Positions 15,744 through 20,000 of a stretch of 20,000 nucleotides of DNA are shown here, one piece after another; positions within the stretch are counted from its first letter, which is position 1; each line of letters starts with the position of its first letter. This DNA comes from Symbiodinium natans (Eukaryota; Sar; Dinophyceae; Suessiales; Symbiodiniaceae), in the NCBI GenBank assembly GCA_905221605.1, contig CAJNDS010001358.1, positions 72,501 to 92,500 of the forward strand, given 5' to 3'. Position numbers and translations under genes: made by a program. Under the pieces are notes generated by a model, which was not told where the DNA came from, ran no database searches, and saw only the letters and a program-made list of their open reading frames with translations.

Positions 15744-15811
15744 TTAAGAGTCCAGGTAGCTGTCCAGAAAGCGCCCTTCCCAGTCGCTGGAGCACTCCTT
15801 GGCTGGATTCC
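15744..15811 (-). CDS. Probable last exon with stop codon
   Basis: 68 nt from GTTCAG|GG, in phase with the previous exon, encoding NPAKECSSDWEGRFLDSYLD and S, then TAA. Flanked on the left by CCCTAAA and on the right by TTTAGGG, like the confirmed exons. The protein end is inferred; no recognised domain. Confidence 0.55.
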
Positions 15812-18800
15812 CTGAACCCGAATGAACCCCAAAAACTTGGGGTTTAGGGTTTAGGGTTTAGGGTTTAGGGTTTAGGGTTTAGGGTTTAGGGTCACTTCTC
15901 CAAATTAGGGTTTCTTTTGGGGTTACTGTTAGAAGGCGGCCCCTGATGTTTAGGATACCCAAACAGGGACCATCATGACATGTTGAGAACTGACCATCTC
16001 GGGATGCTAGGGATTATGGGGCTTACGTCAATTAATCCGATTGTAGGATTTAGTGCGCAGCTCGGAATGTGGCATTTTCTGGGTTTGGGACGTCAGGGTG
16101 CAGGTTTCAGAGTTTCGCGACTTCCCCCTGCCATTAAGCAGAAGCTCACTTGAACTAAGAAGGAGGCAGCGATCAACGATGATTTAGAGGGCTAATTTGT
16201 CGGCCCTCCGCAATCCGAAGGATGTTAGAGTTTGGAGTGTAGCCTCAATACCTCAAGACCCAAAGCTCCAAAGCTCTGAATCCTAAACCCTCAGTAAACA
16301 TCCCTAAACCCCTAAACCCTGAATCGCCAAAGCCCTCTGACGCCCCCGAAAGCCTTCTTCTCTGAAGCTGAAAGGCCACGTCATCCAGGGAAGGATCAGC
16401 TGGCATGGGCGGATCAGCTGGCACGGGAAGGTCGGAAAAGTTCCTGCCCAGGGTTTAACCCTAAACCCTAAACCCTAAACCCTAAACCCTAAACCCTAAA
16501 CCCTAAGCCCTAAGCCCTAAACCCTAAACCCTAAACCCTTTAGGGTTTAAGGTTTAGGGTTTAGGGTTGTGGATGAAGGTTTGGGATTGGATGCTTCTGC
16601 GGGGCGCAGTCTGAGCCCCAAACCCCAAACCCCAAACCCCAAACCCCAAACCCCAAACCCCAAACCCCAAACCCCAAACCCCAAACCCCAAAATCCCTAA
16701 ACCCTAAACCCTAAACCCTAAACCCTAATCCCTAGACCCTAAACCCTAAACCCTAAACCCTAAACCTTAAACCCTAAACCCTAAACCCTAACCCTAAACC
16801 CTAAACCCTAAACCCTAAACCCTTGCTAATTTTAGGGCACCTAAAGCAGAAGCATAAGAGCGGATAGTTGGGACGGTTCTGGCCTATACCCGGTCATCTG
16901 GCCGAGCCGCGGAAGATCATCCAGGGACTCTAACTGCGGCATCTGCTGGAAGAAGGCGCGCCTGCGAGGCTTGTTTAGGTTTCGGGTTTAGGGTTTAGGG
17001 TTTAGGGTGTAGGGTGTAGGGTGTAGGGTTTAGGGTTTAGAATTTAGGGTTTAGGGTTTAGGGTTTAGGGTTTAGGGTTTAGGGTTTAGGTTTAGAGTTC
17101 AGGGTCGGATTCTGGGGATCGAGACCAACCATGTGTTTTGAAGAGGCCGGGTGCGCATGAGAGAGGGACTGAGTGACATGGATCTAAATGCCGCAGTGGT
17201 TCGGACTGTGGCTGTTCGTGCGCCTGAATAACATTTTCACTGGAGAAAACTCACTGCAGATGATGAGAAACAGATCACGAGCCTAAACTCAAAAAAACAA
17301 GGTCTATACTCTCTACCCTAAACCCTAAACCCTCGTTCCTAAACCCTAATGCCTCGTTCCTAAACCCACAGTACAATGTCGGCCGAGGCCCCGACCGTGA
17401 GAAGCCCGGCAGAAAAGTGGCAGGGTTGCCACGTACTGTAAGATCCTTGGTAGCCCAGTAACCATCTGAAATAAAGGGTTTAGAGTTTAGGGTTTAGGGT
17501 TAGGGTTTAGGGTTTAGGGTTTACGGTTTAGGGTTTAGGGTTTAGGGCTTTTTTTGGTTGGTTACTTCATAAGGGGAACCTCGAACCAAAAACAAGGAAA
17601 AGGGTACCACTGGGCTACGAAGGGTCTCGAAGTCCGAAGCACTTGGTCAGCCTGGGTGGAAGCCGGCGGTTTACGACTTAAGGTACATGGTTTAGGGTTC
17701 TATAGGGTCTAGGGGCCTATAGGGTTTAGTTTTAGGGTTTAGGGTTTAGGGTTTAGGGTTTAGGGTTTATAGGGTCTTGGAGCCTATAGGGTTTAGTTTT
17801 AGGGTTTAGGGTTTTGGGTTTCAGGTGTCCGGATTTTGGGGCTACGGCTACCTTCGTGGAGTCGGAGATCATGGAGGTTCTGGACACCGGAATGCAAAAG
17901 CGGCAGAGCTGTGGCCGAAACCTTTTGTTTGTGTAGGTGACGCGGAGGAGTCCTTCCTATAACCTGCATCCTGAACTCCTTCCCCCAAAACAAGACAGGC
18001 CATGAGATGAGGAGCAAGTTCATAAGAAGCCAATCTTGGTAGCCCAGCAACCATATTCTAATAAGGGCACCCTTTCTTGGGTCGGCTACTTCATAAGGGA
18101 ACCTTGAACCAAAAAAGGGGGTGGGCGACCAAGCCATAGTTGGGGTTCAGGCACTCCAGCAAAATGTCCAGAAACACTTCCCCTACAAGCCCTCTCTTAA
18201 ACACCTAACCTCACTTACGCTAAACCCTAAACCCTAAACCCCAAACCCCAAACCCTAAACCCTAAACCCGACACCTTGAACCCTCAACCCCACATGGTGC
18301 CGACGTCCTCTCCGAAGCCTCTGCCATGCAAGGGGCTCGGCCAAGTCTTCCGGCTCTGCAACAGCGTTGCCCTCCAAGTCCAAGACCTGCCGAGGCTTGG
18401 GGGGTTTAGGGTTTAGGGTTTAGGGTTTAGGGTTTAGGGTTTAGGGTTTAGGGTTTAGGGTTTAGGGTTTAGGGTTGACACCTTGCAGGATCTGAAAGCA
18501 GAGGCCCCCCGCCGCACTCGAAATCGAATGCCTTACGTCTACTGCCGCTGCTACTCGTGTACTTCTCCTAGACCAAAGAGTAACCCAGGTGGCTTAGGCT
18601 TTAGGGTTTGGGGCTTCGGGTTTAGGGTATAAAAGCCGTTTTGGTATGTGAAGGGGCTTATAAGGGAACCTAAGCCAACAAAACGGGAACAAGGACCCAC
18701 AGCCACTTGCTACGAGTAGGAAAGCGACTGAATACAATACAGGAACCTTTCAGGGTGATCCACTTTCCAGATCTCCTCCTCTGCTTGGCTTTTCGGTCCC

Positions 18801-19679
18801 ATTTAGGCTGAAGAGGGCTTCGGTTGAAGACTGGGGTTCGAGGTTGAGGGTTTTCGCTTGAGGAAGCTTCTAGGCTTCCAGCAACGCCGCCTGCAAGTGG
18901 TCCAACCACTTCGGCCATGTGACGTCAACCACGTCATTGAAGGGCAGGTACAGCTCACGCAGGCCCTGGATGGGAAGGTTAGCTGTGAGGATCTGGAAAA
19001 AGAACACCAGTAGAAGTTCTACTGCTGCTATTGAGTTCTGTATAGGAGCGCTGTGCTAAATCGGCTGGGTTATGGATCCAAGCAAAATTGGACCCCACGC
19101 CCGAAAGGGCCAAAGCCCAAACATGATGATGCCCCGTAAGTACGAGATGCTAAACTGTCAGCCCTCAGCCCTACATCACTCTACCCAGACCCTCCAGAAG
19201 GATCTCTAAAGTAGATACCCTAAACTTCGAACCCTAAACCGTAAACTTTAAACCCTAAACCCGAAACCCTAAACCCCATTTATATGCGCTCCTGTAAAAA
19301 CATGAAGCTGGGACTTCTTCATTTGTTGGATGGATCGCAGAAGCTACTCTACGTTTCAACTCCAAAACCTGAGCCTTTAAACCCGAAAGCCCAAACAAAT
19401 AACCAAAAGACCGCAAACAACCCTACAACGCAACCTACAGCAAACCTGAACAACCCTAAAGCTTCCAGAAGGGGAAGGCCAACTGACTGTTGCAACTAGA
19501 TTCTAGTACCCGGGCTTAGGGCTCAGGATTCAGGGTTTAGTGTTTTGGGTTTAGGGCTCCGGATTTGGGGTTTCGGGCTTTGCGCTTAGGGCTTTGGGTT
19601 GAGGGTTTAGGGTCCCTAAAGCCTCCAAAAGGGGAAGGCCATCCAGATCTTGGAGACCACATCGCCCGAGCCACAGCAC
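15744..19679 (-). CDS. Leucine-rich-repeat protein, LRRC56/ODA8-like (5' part off the right edge)
   Basis: LRRC56, called ODA8 in Chlamydomonas, is a leucine-rich-repeat protein needed to mature and transport outer dynein arms of cilia. Here seven minus-strand exons give consecutive repeats: VLWLGRCGLQDLDGLPLLE, GLRELYLPFNDVVDV, VLDLEGNAVAEPEDLAEPL, DLTVRGNPA and the cap RRAFFQQMPQLESLDDLP. The first repeat spacing is 22 residues. The interval from LDLEGN to the next LTV equals that of the LRRC56 family as I recall it. VLWL-RCGL-DLDG is characteristic of LRRC56 rather than generic LRR proteins. The C-terminal tail is short and ends in a stop. Exons before 19679 lie outside the window. LRR identity is secure; LRRC56 orthology is probable. 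Confidence 0.8.
15838..15893 (+). repeat. (TTTAGGG)n tract
   Basis: Eight units, 27 bases upstream (transcript sense) of the last-exon acceptor. 15894-16260 to its right is unique DNA without a recognised exon. Confidence 0.97.
16334..16443 (-). CDS. Probable LRR-gene tail exon
   Basis: 110 nt from GGGCAG|G, matching the phase of the cap exon, to a GC donor (GAGG|GCTTT). It encodes NFSDLPVPADPPMPADPSLD then DVAFQLQRRRLSGASE, an acidic Pro-rich stretch followed by a basic helix. No recognised motif; supported by phase, splice signals and a frame that stays open. Confidence 0.6.
16456..16568. repeat. Head-to-head telomere-like palindrome
   Basis: Eleven or so CCCTAAA units (some CCCTAAG) run directly into TTTAGGG units at 16535/16541 with no spacer, giving a long palindrome in the LRR-gene intron. 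Confidence 0.95.
16614..16823 (-). repeat. (CCCCAAA)n then (CCCTAAA)n array
   Basis: About ten uniform CCCCAAA units (16616-16690) followed by some eighteen CCCTAAA units. Homogenised variant block; left flank of the LRR cap exon. Confidence 0.98.
16908..16961 (-). CDS. LRR cap exon: RAFFQQMPQLESLDDLP
   Basis: 54 nt from CGCAG|G to a GC donor (CCGCG|GCTCG). RAFFQQMPQLESLDDLP is the C-terminal cap found after the last LRR (YR---V--LPQL--LDD-P). It is flanked by long CCCTAAA (left) and TTTAGGG (right) tracts. Confidence 0.88.
16981..17098 (+). repeat. (TTTAGGG)n tract with TGTAGGG units
   Basis: About sixteen units, including three TGTAGGG. Right flank of the LRR cap exon. Confidence 0.97.
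17396..17445 (-). CDS. LRR exon: DLTVRGNPATFLPGFS
   Basis: 50 nt from CCAAG|GAT to a GT donor (TCACG|GTCGG), encoding DLTVRGNPATFLPGFS, the last LRR strand with the usual GNP. The acceptor coincides with the end of a family B foldback element. Two other frames are also open here, but only this one continues the repeat and joins the next exon in phase. Confidence 0.85.
17442..17626. mobile_element. Family B foldback copy containing a telomere-like tract
   Basis: Ends GATCCTTGGTAGCCCAGTAA and, inverted, GACCCTTCGTAGCCCAGTGG. Compared with the copy at 18035-18133, the AATAAGGGCACCC segment is replaced by AATAAAGGG plus ten TTTAGGG-type units (17475-17548), then GGCTTTTTTTGGTTGG. Its left end is the acceptor of the LRR exon 17445-17396. 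Confidence 0.8.
17700..17820 (+). repeat. TTTAGGG tract with duplicated spacer
   Basis: Two blocks of TTTAGGG units, each preceded by GGGTCT-AGG/GGG-CCTATAGGGTTTAGT, so a unit of about 60 bp was duplicated together with its telomere-like repeats. Confidence 0.85.
18035..18133. mobile_element. Family B foldback copy, intact core
   Basis: Ends CTTGGTAGCCCAGCAACC and, inverted, CTTGGTCGCCCACCCCC; core AATAAGGGCACCCTTTCTTG, then CTTCATAAGGGAACCTTGAA. 99 bp. The minus-strand open frame crossing it (17799-18137) is probably not a gene. Confidence 0.75.
18220..18280 (-). repeat. CCCTAAA/CCCCAAA tract
   Basis: Seven or eight units left of the VLDLEGN exon. Confidence 0.95.
18312..18386 (-). CDS. 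LRR exon: VLDLEGNAVAEPEDLAEPLA...
   Basis: Starts at CGGCAG|G in phase 0 and encodes VLDLEGNAVAEPEDLAEPLA and WQRLR. The 3' end is set by repeat spacing to DLTVRGNP in the next exon, but the required junction (CTTCGG|AG) has no normal donor. A GC donor at CTT|GCATGG plus an extra 33-nt exon at 17651-17619 is an alternative that also keeps phase. Confidence 0.85.
18400..18477 (+). repeat. (TTTAGGG)11 tract
   Basis: Eleven perfect units starting 14 bases right of the VLDLEGN exon acceptor. Confidence 0.98.
18551..18719. mobile_element. Family B foldback copy, diverged, with telomere-like insert
   Basis: Contains AAAGAGTAACCCAGG, then TTTAGGG/TTTGGGG units (18597-18628), then GTTTTGG and TTATAAGGGAACCTAAG as in the other copies. 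Outer arms CTACTCGT/ACGAGTAG. Confidence 0.6.
18891..18965 (-). CDS. LRR exon: GLRELYLPFNDVVDV...WLDHLQ
   Basis: 75 nt, phase 0 on both sides, from ATCCAG|G to a GC donor (TTGCAG|GCG). It encodes GLRELYLPFNDVVDVTWPKW and LDHLQ, one LRR unit that continues as VLDLEGN in the next exon. Confidence 0.9.
18966..19622. other. LRR-gene intron
   Basis: Unique DNA, an eroded CCCTAAA tract at 19219-19276, and TTTGGGG-like units at 19535-19610. A plus-strand frame at 19284-19499 is driven by AACCC repeats. No exon recognised. Confidence 0.5.
19623..19679 (-). CDS. LRR exon: VLWLGRCGLQDLDGLPLLE
   Basis: 57 nt, phase 0 on both sides, from GAGAG|G to a GC donor (TTGGAG|GCTTTAGGG). One complete repeat of the L-L--CGL-DL type. 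It joins in phase to the next repeat GLRELYL. A (TTTAGGG)n tract begins just right of it. Confidence 0.85.
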
Positions 19680-19691
19680 CTCTCGACGATT

Positions 19692-19840
19692 CCGGTTTAG
19701 GGTTTAGGGTTTAGGGTTTAGGGTTTAGGGTTTAGGGTTTAGGGTTTAGGGTGTTAGGGTGTTAGGGTGTTAGGGTGTTAGGGTGTTAGGGTTTAGGTTT
19801 AGGGATTGGGGTTTAGGGCTCATAGTTTAGGGTTTAGGGT
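19692..19840 (+). repeat. TTTAGGG then TGTTAGGG array
   Basis: Nine TTTAGGG units, then five or six octamers TGTTAGGG (19748-19795), then degenerate units. Right flank of the VLWLGRCGL exon. A second degenerate tract lies at 19883-19930. 19930-20000 has open frames on both strands but no confident exon. Confidence 0.97.
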
Positions 19841-20000
19841 TCCCAGGTGTGGGGGCTCACGTGGCGTCTACGGGTTCGAAGTTTGGGGTTTAGGAGTTGA
19901 GGGTTTGGGGTTTGGGGTTTAGGGTTTGGGGGCGTGCCGAGATGTCAGGGGCCACATGAAAACATGAGCCCCAGCAGATTCATCCTCGTGGAGAATGGAC

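Noticed and set aside
17148-17223. Minus-strand exon candidate ARTATVRTTAAFRSMSLSPS
   Set aside because: In phase with a neighbour, but GNPATFLPGFS joins directly to RRAFFQQMPQ by homology, leaving no room for it.
17619-17651. 33-nt minus-strand exon between CACCCAG|G and C|GTAGCCC
   Set aside because: Could be real (phase 0, strong signals), but it would lengthen the LRR spacing by several residues compared with the family. Kept only as an alternative.
17831-17935. Plus-strand exon candidate with TFVESEIMEVLDTGMQKRQS
   Set aside because: Very protein-like and preceded by TTTCAG|G, but it is antisense to the LRR gene's intron and has no partner exons or homology.
18487-18567. Well-formed minus-strand exon reading EKYTSSSGSRRKAFDFECGG
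   Set aside because: Good splice signals and frame, but the LRR spacing shows that WLDHLQ joins directly to VLDLEGN, so this island is intronic. A warning that protein-like islands occur by chance here.
1-20000. True chromosome end
   Set aside because: Telomere-like repeats are short, interrupted and in both orientations throughout, with genes between. This is interstitial, not a terminus.
1-20000. tRNA, rRNA or CRISPR loci
   Set aside because: No tRNA-like or rRNA-like sequence was recognised by eye, and the regular heptamer repeats lack the repeat-spacer structure of CRISPR.

Overview
ORGANISM. This is nuclear DNA of a eukaryote with TTTAGGG-type telomere repeats, most likely a dinoflagellate. 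The evidence is in the sequence. Two genes can be assembled on the minus strand from very short exons (24-110 nt). In every modelled exon after the first, the intron ends in AG and the exon begins with G (AG|G). Most introns start with GC rather than GT, and one starts with GA. That combination (GT/GC/GA donors, AG|G acceptors) is what is known from dinoflagellate genomes such as Symbiodiniaceae. The assignment is inference; a coccidian or other alveolate with TTTAGGG telomeres is the main alternative.

GENES. No long open reading frame in the window is a real gene. The coding content sits in small GC-rich islands between telomere-like tracts. (1) A family-1 uracil-DNA glycosylase (UNG) runs right to left from about 13488 to 1203, and probably on to 921 and off the left edge. 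It has at least 13 exons whose reading phases agree throughout. All its hallmark motifs are present: GQDPYH split across two exons, the LLN motif and the HPSPLS loop. (2) A leucine-rich-repeat gene of LRRC56/ODA8 type (ciliary dynein-arm assembly factor) enters from the right edge. Its first visible exon is at 19679 and it ends in a stop codon at 15744. The two genes are head-to-tail on the same strand. The 2.3 kb between them holds plausible but unproven coding islands.

NON-CODING ARCHITECTURE. About forty interstitial (TTTAGGG)n or (CCCTAAA)n tracts are scattered through the window. They are not randomly oriented: most exon islands have CCCTAAA on the left and TTTAGGG on the right (+ strand). 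In the minus-strand transcripts, many introns therefore begin with UUUAGGG repeats and end with CCCUAAA repeats, so their two ends are complementary. Homogenised variant arrays also occur (TTTAGGC, TTTGGGG, TGTTAGGG). Introns and spacers also carry several families of ~100-bp foldback (MITE-like) elements. Family A has ends GGGATGTTCCCCC (3 copies) and family B has ends GTAGCCCAGTAACC (about 6 copies); there are also several single-copy foldbacks. One family B copy contains a telomere-like tract, and the end of that copy is exactly a splice acceptor of the LRR gene.

LAYOUT. 1-920: degenerate telomere-like DNA and a 430-bp terminal-inverted-repeat element. 921-13488: UNG exons and introns. 13489-15743: spacer with foldback elements. 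15744-20000: LRR gene.
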